This document shows, piece by piece, positions 15,342 through 22,745 of a stretch of DNA of 26,589 nucleotides (positions are counted from its first letter, which is position 1; the number at the start of each line of letters is the position of its first letter). This DNA comes from CAZXTR01 sp964643615. Its GTDB lineage: Bacteria > Pseudomonadota > Alphaproteobacteria > CAAHEQ01 > UBA3637. The position numbers and the translations under genes were made by a program. The notes beneath the pieces are model-generated. The model was not told where the DNA came from. It was given only the letters and a program-made list of their open reading frames with translations, and made no database searches. Location: positions 1 to 26,589 of the forward strand of contig CAZXTR010000011.1 in assembly GCA_964643615.1 (NCBI GenBank), read 5' to 3'.

Positions 15342-15635
15342 TTACGGTGCCAACTTTTTCCCTTTTTCAGGGTACATATTTTTGTAATTTTTTATAAAAG
15401 GACCTTGTGATTGCATCATTTTTGATAAATGAGGCTCCCTTGCTCCTAAAGCCACTAGGGCAATGTGAGTTGGGAAAACTGTCGTCAAAACAATAACAAG
15501 CGGATTTAAATTAAAAAGAGCGATGCCGAAAAAAATTAAAGCACTCTGAATGCCTAAATTTAATGCAGCAGGAACCATTGGGGCCCAAAAAATTCGAGGT
15601 GGCATCGCAACTGCCTTTAAAATTGGTTCGTTCAT
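15342..15635 (-). CDS. virB3: Type IV secretion system protein VirB3
   Basis: The 97-residue inner-membrane protein of the T4SS is typically encoded directly before VirB4, with which it acts in pilus biogenesis. It starts MNEPILKAV, followed by 'ALTRP'-like 'AMPPRIFWAPM', then two close hydrophobic segments (residues about 22-40 and 44-62), and ends with a short soluble tail ('REPHLSKMM', 'YPEKG'). I choose the ATG at 15635 because AAGGGAG lies just upstream. The in-frame ATG at 15668 lacks this and would extend into the promoter. Size and position between VirB2-like and VirB4 genes support the call. Confidence 0.85.
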   Translation of the reverse strand: MNEPILKAVAMPPRIFWAPMVPAALNLGIQSALIFFGIALFNLNPLVIVLTTVFPTHIALVALGAREPHLSKMMQSQGPFIKNYKNMYPEKGKKLAP

Positions 15636-15657
15636 CTTTTCTCCCTTACTTTGGGAT

Positions 15658-15686
15658 AGGATAAACAATTTTTAATGTGGTGACAA
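15658..15686 (-). promoter_or_regulatory. Promoter of virB3-virB4
   Basis: Read on the minus strand: TTGTCA (15686-15681), a 17-bp spacer and TATCCT (15663-15658). Transcription would start near 15651, giving a short leader before virB3. It allows virB3-virB4 to be expressed despite the terminator after virB2. Confidence 0.5.
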
Positions 15687-15834
15687 GTCCTTTTCTTTTT
15701 TTTAAGCAAACTTATGCGGGGGATATCTTTTGTTTCGAACATGGCTCTCCCAACTTTCAAGTTTCGTAAGATTTAAAATTACGTTAGATCAACAACATTT
15801 TTTTATTCATATCGGAGGTTTACATTTGTGCATG

Positions 15835-15867
15835 AAAAAACCGTCCGAATTAAATTTCGGACGGTTT
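15835..15867 (-). terminator. Strong terminator after virB2
   Basis: On the minus strand: AAACCGTCCGAA, a 6-nt loop, TTCGGACGGTTT, then continuing T's (T run 15840-15835). The 12-bp stem is perfect. It lies 17 bp after the virB2 stop and well before virB3, so it separates pilin from virB3-virB4 expression. Confidence 0.93.
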
Positions 15868-15884
15868 AACAAAAAAAATATAAG

Positions 15885-16235
15885 TTAAAAGCCTGCTGAG
15901 TATTGAAAAGTATCATCAGTGACTGCGTCCCAACTGTCTTCCCCTGTTGCATATGTGACAATCATCCCGGCTGCAGCGACGATAGCTAACCCTACCAATA
16001 AGCCAGTGAACCATTTCCAATTGATTTTTCCAAAGATAGCTAAGAATGCGATGGCAATTAAACCGAAACCGCCGATAACAAATAAGATTTGCTTTGCGCC
16101 TAAGAAAGCATCAGCTACCTTGCCGAATGCGATGGAAAAGGCATCCTGACTGGTCGTTTGAGCCAAAGCGTCCCCAGCCCACACAAAAAGCGTGAAAGCC
16201 AAAGCAACGGATAATGTTTTAACAATGTTCTTCAT
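15885..16235 (-). CDS. virB2: VirB2-like T4SS pilin (TrbC/VirB2 family)
   Basis: The 116-residue pilin precursor forms the extracellular pilus of a type IV secretion system. A signal peptide ends at 'AGDALA' (about residue 25). The mature part has the two hydrophobic helices of VirB2 pilins ('AKQILFVIGGFGLIAIAFLAIFG', about 47-69, and 'WFTGLLVGLAIVAAAGMIVTYATG', about 75-98) with the short basic 'KINWKW' loop between. AGGAGG lies seven bases before the ATG, and an extended -10 promoter is close upstream, suggesting abundant expression, as expected for a pilin. A strong terminator directly follows. The identity rests on topology, size and neighbours virB3/virB4, as this family is poorly conserved. 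Confidence 0.88.
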   Translation of the reverse strand: MKNIVKTLSVALAFTLFVWAGDALAQTTSQDAFSIAFGKVADAFLGAKQILFVIGGFGLIAIAFLAIFGKINWKWFTGLLVGLAIVAAAGMIVTYATGEDSWDAVTDDTFQYSAGF

Positions 16236-16267
16236 AATATAACCTCCTATGTTATTATACTAAATCT

Positions 16268-16296
16268 ATTATAGCAAAAAACATTTATTGTCTAGC
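16268..16296 (-). promoter_or_regulatory. Promoter of virB2 (extended -10)
   Basis: On the minus strand a perfect TATAAT (16273-16268) is preceded by TGC, an extended -10. A weak -35 is GCTAGA (16296-16291) at 17 bp. The start would be near 16261, about 26 nt before the virB2 ATG. Confidence 0.6.
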
Positions 16297-16329
16297 ATTG
16301 TTTAACATCCATGTAAAGAGATTTTTTTG

Positions 16330-16351
16330 AAAACAAATATTTTTTTGTTTT
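16330..16351. promoter_or_regulatory. AT-rich inverted repeat between divergent promoters
   Basis: AAAACAAA (16330-16337) and TTTGTTTT (16344-16351) form an 8-bp inverted repeat, 6 nt apart, midway between the virB2 and pil promoters. It is a candidate shared operator, but the composition is so AT-rich that chance is possible. Confidence 0.25.
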
Positions 16352-16365
16352 ATTAAAATAGATGA

Positions 16366-16394
16366 TTGACGCTTTGTTTGTTTTTTTATATAAC
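16366..16394 (+). promoter_or_regulatory. Promoter of the type IVb pilus operon
   Basis: TTGACG (16366-16371), a 17-bp spacer and TATAAC (16389-16394), each 5 of 6 to consensus. Transcription would start near 16401, 31 nt before the first ATG. It lies back-to-back with the virB2 promoter. Confidence 0.65.
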
Positions 16395-16431
16395 AGAAAC
16401 AGGTTGTATCATTTTGCAAAGGGGCATACAA

Positions 16432-17616
16432 ATGAAACATGTGGTGGGTTGTACTTTAAAGGGAGCTTTCTTTTCTTTAGTTTTACTTGCGTCGAGTGCT
16501 GTTTGTGCATTGCGTGCAGGGACGGTTTGGTTAACCGAAGATGATTATCGTACGCAAGCTCAAGGTGATGATGAAGGGGTCGCGAGCGAATATTCTTTAA
16601 CTTCGGATGAGTTGGCTTTGACGGACGAAGAACTGAAACAGGCTTCAGAAAGTATTCAAAAAGAACAGGATGATAGTGCTTTACCAACAATTACAGCTGA
16701 AGGTGAATTTTTAACCCCGACGTATGTTTTGCCGGAAGCACTGTCAGAAAAGGAAATGTCTGTTTTGCCTACGAGTGGAACGTTGGACAATCCATGGCGC
16801 GCGGAAACTAAAACAGCTCAAATTGTTGCAGATGCTGAAAAAACAATATCTTCTCCGTCGGCAGTTGTTTTGCCTGGGGCAGATGTTGGGGAACCTCCGA
16901 TTTCGAATGAAAATAAATTTTTAGAAACGCTTGAATCGCAATATCAAAATACTTCTTTATTGCTGGCAGAAACGGCTAAGCGTTTGGAGGCTTTGGAAAA
17001 TGGCGTTCAAGGGTTACAAGAGTCTAATTTAAAAATGGCGGAAGCTCAAAATTTGGAACAAGAGCTAGAGCCTCGTCAGCCGTTATTGTTGCCATTAGCT
17101 CCTTTGAAAACGCCTTCAATTACGGTTTCAGAACCAGCTTCAGATTTTTCCTTTACAGAAAAATTACCAGAAAAAGTTGATTATATAGACCATGTTTTGG
17201 GAGTGTTAAAAAGGATAGAGCTAGAGCCTGTTTCTTTTTCTGAAACAGATGAATTGGTTGTCCAAACAATCCCGCAAGAGATGAAATTAAGCTTTTTGCC
17301 TGGAAGTGTTGATATTTCTGGAAAGTCATTTAAATGGATTAAGGCGTTTTCTTATTGGCCAAAACAATCGTTACAAAAGGCCGCAGAAGTTCGGATGAGT
17401 GCACAAGATATTGATTTGCAGTCGCGTCGATTCGTGCTTATCAAAGGGGCGTTGTTAAGCAATGGGCTTTCTCCTCGGCAGATCCGCTTTGTTTTAACAG
17501 ATCGTGACCCAAATACGATTGTTTTAAGAACGATTGTTTTGCCTGACGAACAAGAGGTTTATTATAAGCATCAGAAAAATGGAAAGGTTGTTCCTCAAAT
17601 AATTCGCAAATGGTAA
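16432..17616 (+). CDS. Unrecognised secreted protein heading the pilus operon; divergent OmpA-like C-terminus
   Basis: The 394-residue product belongs to no family I recognise with confidence. The ATG at 16432 is chosen because AAAGGGG lies 7 nt upstream and a signal peptide (KHVVGCTLKGAFFSLVLLAS, cleavage near 'VCA-LRAG') begins there; the in-frame TTG at 16366 is the promoter -35. The middle (about 30-250) is acidic and low-complexity, with a short coiled coil near 160-205 ('AKRLEALENGVQGLQESNLKM'). The last 110 residues look like a reduced OmpA/MotB-type domain: 'KLSFLPGSVDISG', 'DIDLQSRRFVLIKGALLSNGLS' (matching NxxLSxxRAxxVxxxLxxxGI with its Arg kept) and 'NTIVLR'. The usual GHTD loop is missing. 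A periplasmic role in the pilus or its link to peptidoglycan is inferred from position. Confidence 0.8.
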   Translation: MKHVVGCTLKGAFFSLVLLASSAVCALRAGTVWLTEDDYRTQAQGDDEGVASEYSLTSDELALTDEELKQASESIQKEQDDSALPTITAEGEFLTPTYVLPEALSEKEMSVLPTSGTLDNPWRAETKTAQIVADAEKTISSPSAVVLPGADVGEPPISNENKFLETLESQYQNTSLLLAETAKRLEALENGVQGLQESNLKMAEAQNLEQELEPRQPLLLPLAPLKTPSITVSEPASDFSFTEKLPEKVDYIDHVLGVLKRIELEPVSFSETDELVVQTIPQEMKLSFLPGSVDISGKSFKWIKAFSYWPKQSLQKAAEVRMSAQDIDLQSRRFVLIKGALLSNGLSPRQIRFVLTDRDPNTIVLRTIVLPDEQEVYYKHQKNGKVVPQIIRKW

Positions 17617-17714
17617 AAATATATACGAATTGTTAACGATTATGGTCTTATAACAGAAAGAGTAGTGGTGTTGGCGTGGTTTTTGTTCCTCAATTCTAAA
17701 GTTGGAGAGTCTTT

Positions 17715-18704
17715 ATGAAACATACATTTAATTCAAAGATAATTTTCGGCGTTTCTTTGATGGTTGTTGGCGTTTTTTTGAATGCTTGCACATCTCAAAA
17801 AAATGAATCTTTCTATGCGCCCACGAAGAGCGAATGCCCGTGTTCAATGAAAAAAAATGATGGCTCGCAGGGGTCTGTTGTCCAGGCACAACATGATTCG
17901 GCGCTTGCGCAATCTACCCCTTCTTTAGAGCCCAGAGGTGTCCCTGTAAAACCTCAAGGATCGCAAAAACCATGTGTTAAGAAAGAATGGGCAAGTAAAA
18001 ATTGGAAGAAAGAAGTTTCTCCGTCTTCGGTGAAAGAAAAGCCCTCTATTAAAGTGACGTCCGTCGACGAGGTGGTTTTGCCGATTGTCCCTCAAAAACC
18101 TGTGGTAGAAAAACTTCTTGCTGATCCTGCTCTTGTCCCTGCGGTTGAAGCTGTCTCTGTAGAGGAAGAGGTTGTTCCTGTTTTGCCTGTGCCTTTGGAT
18201 GAAGATGTGGTCGAAGAGATTATAGTTATTGAAGAAGATGTGCCGCAAACACCTACCATTGTTGATGAAATTGTTAAAGAACCTGTTGTAGAACCCGTTG
18301 TAGAACCTGCTTCGGATGTGGATGCTCAAAAAAATCAATTACAAAACGAAATAGACACGTTGAAGGCTGAGCAAGATAGGTTGGTTTTAGAAAAAACAGA
18401 GGTTTTAGCGCGCATTGAAGAAACAAAAAAATATGATGAAGTTAAAGATTGGATTGCTCCGGAAGGTTCAACTTTGCGTGGATTGTTGACTGAATGGGGT
18501 GATTTGTCGGGTTGGCGCGTTGTTTGGAATATGGATCGTGATTATACGTTGGAAGCGGGGGCTGTCTTTCGTGGTCGATTTGTAGATGTTTCTGCGGCTT
18601 TGTTGCGTTCTTTTGCGCGGGCGAGACCGGCACCTAAAGGTGTGTTCTATAAAGGGAATAAAGTTTTAGTCATCAGCACTCGGGAGGATGAAAATGCCGA
18701 ATAA
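17715..18704 (+). CDS. pilL: PilL/TcpQ-like lipoprotein of the type IVb pilus
   Basis: The 329-residue product has a lipobox, 'FLNAC' (Cys near 25), preceded by a hydrophobic signal, so it is probably an outer-membrane lipoprotein. The C-terminal region (about 246-325) matches the TcpQ/PilL C-terminal domain: 'GSTLRGLLTEWGDLSGWRVVW', 'DYTLEAGAVFRGRF' and 'LRSFARA', ending 'KVLVIS'. In the toxin-coregulated pilus TcpQ stabilises the secretin TcpC. In between lie an acidic Pro/Val-rich spacer (about 110-205, including a VVEP direct repeat) and a coiled coil ('KNQLQNEIDTLKAEQDRL'). GGAGAG precedes the ATG. The 3' end overlaps the secretin gene by 11 bases, so the two are translationally coupled. 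Confidence 0.82.
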   Translation: MKHTFNSKIIFGVSLMVVGVFLNACTSQKNESFYAPTKSECPCSMKKNDGSQGSVVQAQHDSALAQSTPSLEPRGVPVKPQGSQKPCVKKEWASKNWKKEVSPSSVKEKPSIKVTSVDEVVLPIVPQKPVVEKLLADPALVPAVEAVSVEEEVVPVLPVPLDEDVVEEIIVIEEDVPQTPTIVDEIVKEPVVEPVVEPASDVDAQKNQLQNEIDTLKAEQDRLVLEKTEVLARIEETKKYDEVKDWIAPEGSTLRGLLTEWGDLSGWRVVWNMDRDYTLEAGAVFRGRFVDVSAALLRSFARARPAPKGVFYKGNKVLVISTREDENAE

Positions 18705-20334
18705 ACGTTCGTATAAGTTTTTTTTATTAGGAGTTGTTTTAGTTTCGATTGGTTTAATTTCTTGTAAAAATAATCATATTCGTGAGGTTAATGAAGATAT
18801 TGTATCAGTTTTAGCTGAAACTGAAGGCTATGTTGAACAGGCAAAGATTCCTTATGATGCTGAACAAGTCGATACGGTTTTGACAAAAGAAGATATTTGG
18901 TTGGGTGAAGAAAGCTTTAAGATAATGGGGGGGGAACCTTTACCTAAAAGTTTTGAAGAATCAGACTCTGTTACCATCTCTGTTAATGAACCGATTCATT
19001 TGTTGGATTTGGTTGAGCAGTTAAGAGATATGACGGGGTTGCGTTTTTCATTAGAAGAATTAAAAGCCAAAGATGAAGTTCCAGAAGATACTATTATCGT
19101 TGATTATTCTGGAAATTTAAGTGGATTGTTAGATTATATTTCCCATAAATTATCAGTTTATTGGAAATATCGTCGTGGAGAGATTTCTTTTTACAAAGTG
19201 GAAACACGTGTGTTTACGATTTATGCGTTGCCAGTTGAATCTTCGATGAACGCCAGCCTAAGTGGGACGCCTGTATCTTCAGCAAATGGAGGAGCTTCGA
19301 CGACTTTGCAAATGTCTACGGATATTAAATTAGAAGTATGGGCAAATATTGAAGAAGGCATTAAACAAATTATGGGTGATAACGGCGAGTTGCTTGTGTC
19401 TCCTACAACAGGCACAGTGACGGTGACTGCGCCTCCGTTTACAATTCAAAAGGTTGCACGGTATGTTCAAGAATTGAACGAAAAAATGTCACGTCAGGTC
19501 GCAATATCGGTGAAAGTGTTGCAAGTCAGTGTTGAAAACTCGGATAATTATGGGTTGGATTTATCTGTTATTTTTAATCAAAATAGTCGTTACGGGTTTA
19601 ACTTTGTGGGTCCGTTTACAAGTGCATCTTCAGTTGGTCGTTTGTCAATGGCTGTTGTTAATAGTGATGGCAAGTTAGGAAAAGGATCGGAAGCAGTTAT
19701 TGAAGCGTTGTCGACTCAAGGCAAAACGGCTTTAATAACTAGTACTAGTGTGACGACTTTGAATAATAAGGTTGCTCCAGTTCAAGTGACGACACAACAG
19801 AACTACGTTAAACAGACGACTATTGAAAAAGATGATTATTCGAGTGGCGAGGGTTCAACTTCTGTTGAAATGGAAACGGATACTTTGAATTATGGCTTCA
19901 CGATGGAATTGTTACCCAGAATTTTGGATAATGGCCGCCTGATTTTACTGTTCACAATGACGCTGACAGATCTAATTGATTTGACAAAGTTTTCTTCTGA
20001 TGGTCAAGAAGGTGACGGTGGAGAAGATACAGAATCTTCGGGAACTGAATCTTCGGGTTCTGGTTCGACAGAGGCAACAGTTGTCCAGTTGCCGAAAATG
20101 CAAACAAGAGGCTTTATTCAAGAAATTGCGATGCGGTCTGGCGCGACATTAGTGTTGACTGGATTTGAAAGCGTATCTGATAACTTGAATACGTCAGGTA
20201 TTGGTCAACCTAGATTGACTATTTTAGGTGGGCAAGAATATACGACACAAAAAAGATCAGTATTGGTGATTTTATTGACGCCAGAGATATTGGTTTCTCC
20301 GTTGTCGCCGGAAACGCGTATGGAAAATTTCTAA
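18694..20334 (+). CDS. pilN: PilN-type outer-membrane secretin lipoprotein
   Basis: The 546-residue product belongs to the R64 PilN/BfpB secretin family and forms the outer-membrane pore through which the type IVb pilus emerges. The start at 18694 is preferred over the ATG at 18688 because GGGAGG then lies at the proper distance; the ATG at 18688 abuts the GGAGG. The signal ends in the lipobox 'LISC' (Cys about 25). N-domains follow ('SVNEPIHLLDLVEQLRDMTG', 'LSGLLDYISHKLSVYWKYR'), then 'VTVTAPPFTIQKVARYVQEL'. The secretin domain has 'SRQVAISVKVLQVSV', 'GKTALITSTSVTTLNNKVAPV', 'GFTMELLPRILDNGRLILLF' and the end motif 'RSVLVILLTPEIL'. A Ser/Gly/Glu-rich insert (about 430-460) precedes the final beta region. 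Coupled to pilL upstream. Confidence 0.92.
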   Translation: MPNKRSYKFFLLGVVLVSIGLISCKNNHIREVNEDIVSVLAETEGYVEQAKIPYDAEQVDTVLTKEDIWLGEESFKIMGGEPLPKSFEESDSVTISVNEPIHLLDLVEQLRDMTGLRFSLEELKAKDEVPEDTIIVDYSGNLSGLLDYISHKLSVYWKYRRGEISFYKVETRVFTIYALPVESSMNASLSGTPVSSANGGASTTLQMSTDIKLEVWANIEEGIKQIMGDNGELLVSPTTGTVTVTAPPFTIQKVARYVQELNEKMSRQVAISVKVLQVSVENSDNYGLDLSVIFNQNSRYGFNFVGPFTSASSVGRLSMAVVNSDGKLGKGSEAVIEALSTQGKTALITSTSVTTLNNKVAPVQVTTQQNYVKQTTIEKDDYSSGEGSTSVEMETDTLNYGFTMELLPRILDNGRLILLFTMTLTDLIDLTKFSSDGQEGDGGEDTESSGTESSGSGSTEATVVQLPKMQTRGFIQEIAMRSGATLVLTGFESVSDNLNTSGIGQPRLTILGGQEYTTQKRSVLVILLTPEILVSPLSPETRMENF

Positions 20335-20349
20335 TAGGGGAGTTTTACC

Positions 20350-21831
20350 GTGGTAGATGAAGAAAAAGAAGGTACAGAAGAACGATACAAATTCGCGCCC
20401 CCAGAAGGGGATGAGAATGCTTCTGATAATCTTGAATCTTCTGCCGCTCAAGAATTGCGTCAAACCACTCCGACTCTAGAAGATGAAGAAGCTTATGGGG
20501 AAAAAGAAGTTTCGAACGATGGCGTAGGCTATACCATTACGGTAGGGAAAGCGAAATATGCAGTTGGTTTGTTTTGGCAACCTTTGCAAGACGTTGATGA
20601 CCCTATCCCTGAAATTCGTGGAACTATGGAAACAGATGTCGGTTCCGATTTATATTGTATTCATTATGGGCGCGTAGCTCAATATGGATTAACTAAAAAA
20701 GCAAATGGAGCCAAGGAAGGACAGGCTGCTGCTGCAATTTCTGTTTTAGATGCTTTATCTGATAAATCTTCATTTGTTGCTGTGTTTAAAACGCAAGAAG
20801 GTTGGTGGTTTGTTGCGGCGCGTAATGATTTAATCTTGCCAGAAGAAGATGTTTTATATGCGAATGAAGCAGATGCTAAAGATGCATTTTTTTCGATGAT
20901 GGCGGTGCCTGATTGGGGACACAAAATTGCACCTGCAGAATGGAAAATTGATGATACAGAGCCGCTGATGTTGGAAGGGTTGATTAAAAAAGCTTTTCAA
21001 GTCCGTTTGGTGAGTTTGAGTGCGGCGCGAGGAACTAAAATTTTGTTGGCTCTTGCTTTGTTGGTTTTATTTATTGTTGGTGCAATTGTTTTTTTGATTT
21101 TTCACCTTTATGAAAGAAAAACTACCCCCAGTATAAATATAGCGCCAATTGAGGAATTGGCTGGGAAGATAGGTGGTGAGCCAATTGTTCCTACCAACGC
21201 AGAAGAAAAACCATGGGACAAAATCCCGGATGTAAATTCTTTTTTAGAAAGGTGTTGGGATTATTCGTATCGTTTGAAATCATTGACCATTCCTGGCTGG
21301 TCTTTGGGTAATATCGTTTGTACAAAGGAGAACATTACTACAGAATGGAAAATGACTTGGGTAAAAGGAGGGCGTTTTGCATGGTTTGCAACGGCGATGA
21401 CGGAGTTGAGTGAATTTAAACAAATCGCCACTCAAGTAAACGAGGCGGGAAACCTAGCAACTGCGTCAATTGCTTTTAGCCAGTTACCTATAGCAAATAC
21501 GCAACTAACTGGACCAAGGTATACGGTCATTCAATTGAAACAAGAAATAACGGATATTGCACAGGCTTTGTCAATGAATATTTCTATGCAAGTCCAAGAG
21601 ATCGCTGTGGGTGATGCTAATTCACCTCAGCAAGGGGGAACCTCGGGAGTAACGACATATAAGTATTTGTCATTTAGTTTTTCTTCGCCAATGGATCCCC
21701 CATCATGGGAAGCTTTTTTTGATAAATTCCCAGGGTTAGAAATTGTTAAAGTTCAATATAATCCACAAGCAGAATCAGCATTAACGGAGAACTGGAGCTA
21801 TGAAGGACGTATTTATGAAAAACAACAGTAA
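20350..21831 (+). CDS. pilO: Type IVb pilus inner-membrane protein PilO
   Basis: This 493-residue homologue of R64 PilO (PilO2 family) is thought to link the inner-membrane platform to the periplasmic parts. It starts with GTG, supported by TAGGGGAG upstream; no ATG fits the N-terminus. After an acidic leader, the motif 'YTITVGKAKYAVGLFWQPLQD' (61-81) opens the soluble cytoplasmic domain. One transmembrane helix lies near 228-252 ('LLALALLVLFIVGAIVFLIFHL') followed by the positive 'YERK'. The periplasmic C-terminal half ends in a PilO-like alpha/beta fold ('SWEAFFDKFPGLEIVKVQYNP'). The gene begins 15 bp after pilN and overlaps pilP by 17 bases. Confidence 0.88.
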   Translation: MVDEEKEGTEERYKFAPPEGDENASDNLESSAAQELRQTTPTLEDEEAYGEKEVSNDGVGYTITVGKAKYAVGLFWQPLQDVDDPIPEIRGTMETDVGSDLYCIHYGRVAQYGLTKKANGAKEGQAAAAISVLDALSDKSSFVAVFKTQEGWWFVAARNDLILPEEDVLYANEADAKDAFFSMMAVPDWGHKIAPAEWKIDDTEPLMLEGLIKKAFQVRLVSLSAARGTKILLALALLVLFIVGAIVFLIFHLYERKTTPSINIAPIEELAGKIGGEPIVPTNAEEKPWDKIPDVNSFLERCWDYSYRLKSLTIPGWSLGNIVCTKENITTEWKMTWVKGGRFAWFATAMTELSEFKQIATQVNEAGNLATASIAFSQLPIANTQLTGPRYTVIQLKQEITDIAQALSMNISMQVQEIAVGDANSPQQGGTSGVTTYKYLSFSFSSPMDPPSWEAFFDKFPGLEIVKVQYNPQAESALTENWSYEGRIYEKQQ

Positions 21832-22720
21832 ACATTTATCATATTTGGCATTAACATTGGCTTTGGTCTTTTGTGTGGGAAGCGTTCCTGCACAGGCTGA
21901 TGCTTTGGATGCCGTGCTTCCTAAAGAGGAAGAAGAACAAAAACCTCAAGACTTTTCTCAACGTGCTTCGTTGGGGGAAATGAAAGAATCTGCGTTACCG
22001 AGCACTTCCGATAATGTGATTGCAGATCCGTCACCTATGCCGATGTCGGTATCTATACAATCTCCACCCAGTGAAAGATTGTTGGGTAAAATTACCAGTG
22101 AAGTGTTCCACGAAATGGCAGAACTGGAACGAGGTAATGTCTTTTTAAAATTGCAAACTCAACGTGAGCAATTGAAAAATGATTTGGAAAAATTGAAAGC
22201 AAGCTACCGTCAGGCTCGATTGGATGAAATTGAAAAACGTGAAGGCGTGATCAGAACACGTGTCGAATGGATGCAAGAACAAGAGCGTGTTCGTCAGGAA
22301 ATTTTGGAATTGAAAATGAAAACTGAACAGGCTGAAAAAGAATTGGAGGTTGCTGAATTGCGTAAGGCTGAGTTGTTAAAAGCGACAACGACGACAGTGA
22401 ATGATGATGGAACTGTTGTGACCAATCCAACGCTTGGGACTCTTGTAGGATTAACTATTTTAGACATCAAAGGGATGAAGGGTAATTTGACGGCACGTCT
22501 TTATGGACCAGACGGTAAAGTTTTTTCATTAAAGATTGATCAAGTATTACCTTCTGGTCATAAGGTGAAGGCGATTACGAAAAAAACAATTGTTTTCACA
22601 AAAGATGGAGTTGAAGAAACAATTGAAATTGCTCCGCTTATTGTGGCTGTTCCTGTGGCGGAGGAAAATGCATCTAATGATGAAAATTTAACGGAAATGC
22701 CTGCGGAAATAATTGAATAA
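21815..22720 (+). CDS. pilP: Type IVb pilus biogenesis protein PilP
   Basis: The 301-residue exported protein resembles the PilP family of IncI-type pili. The ATG at 21815 is preferred over that at 21800 because AAGGA lies at a good distance and the signal peptide (MKNNSKHLSYLALTLALVF, cleavage near 'AQA-DA') then starts cleanly. A long charged coiled coil covers about 100-190 ('LKNDLEKLKASYRQARLDEI', 'QAEKELEVAELRKAELL'). The C-terminal domain (about 210-285) has the family pattern 'LTILDIKGMKGNLTARLYGPDG', 'VLPSGHKVKAITKKTIVF'. The protein is twice as long as R64 PilP because of the coiled coil. It overlaps pilO and is 25 bp before pilQ. Confidence 0.8.
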   Translation: MKNNSKHLSYLALTLALVFCVGSVPAQADALDAVLPKEEEEQKPQDFSQRASLGEMKESALPSTSDNVIADPSPMPMSVSIQSPPSERLLGKITSEVFHEMAELERGNVFLKLQTQREQLKNDLEKLKASYRQARLDEIEKREGVIRTRVEWMQEQERVRQEILELKMKTEQAEKELEVAELRKAELLKATTTTVNDDGTVVTNPTLGTLVGLTILDIKGMKGNLTARLYGPDGKVFSLKIDQVLPSGHKVKAITKKTIVFTKDGVEETIEIAPLIVAVPVAEENASNDENLTEMPAEIIE

Positions 22721-22745
22721 AAACGCTTGATGAACGTAGGGAAAA

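Noticed and set aside
15632..15742. 36-codon minus ORF (MFETKDIPRISLL..) whose TGA overlaps the virB3 ATG, with GGGAGAG upstream
   Set aside because: It contains the virB3 promoter, has low-complexity lysine runs and no visible promoter of its own; coupling by ATGA overlap is not enough. Conservation in relatives could revive it.
16366..16431. Upstream TTG start for the first pil-operon gene
   Set aside because: The TTG is the -35 box of the promoter, no ribosome-binding site is present, and the signal peptide begins at 16432.
17925..18338. 137-codon minus ORF opposite pilL
   Set aside because: It is the antisense of the Pro/Val/Glu-rich spacer; composition (Arg/Asn/Phe-rich) is that of a shadow frame.
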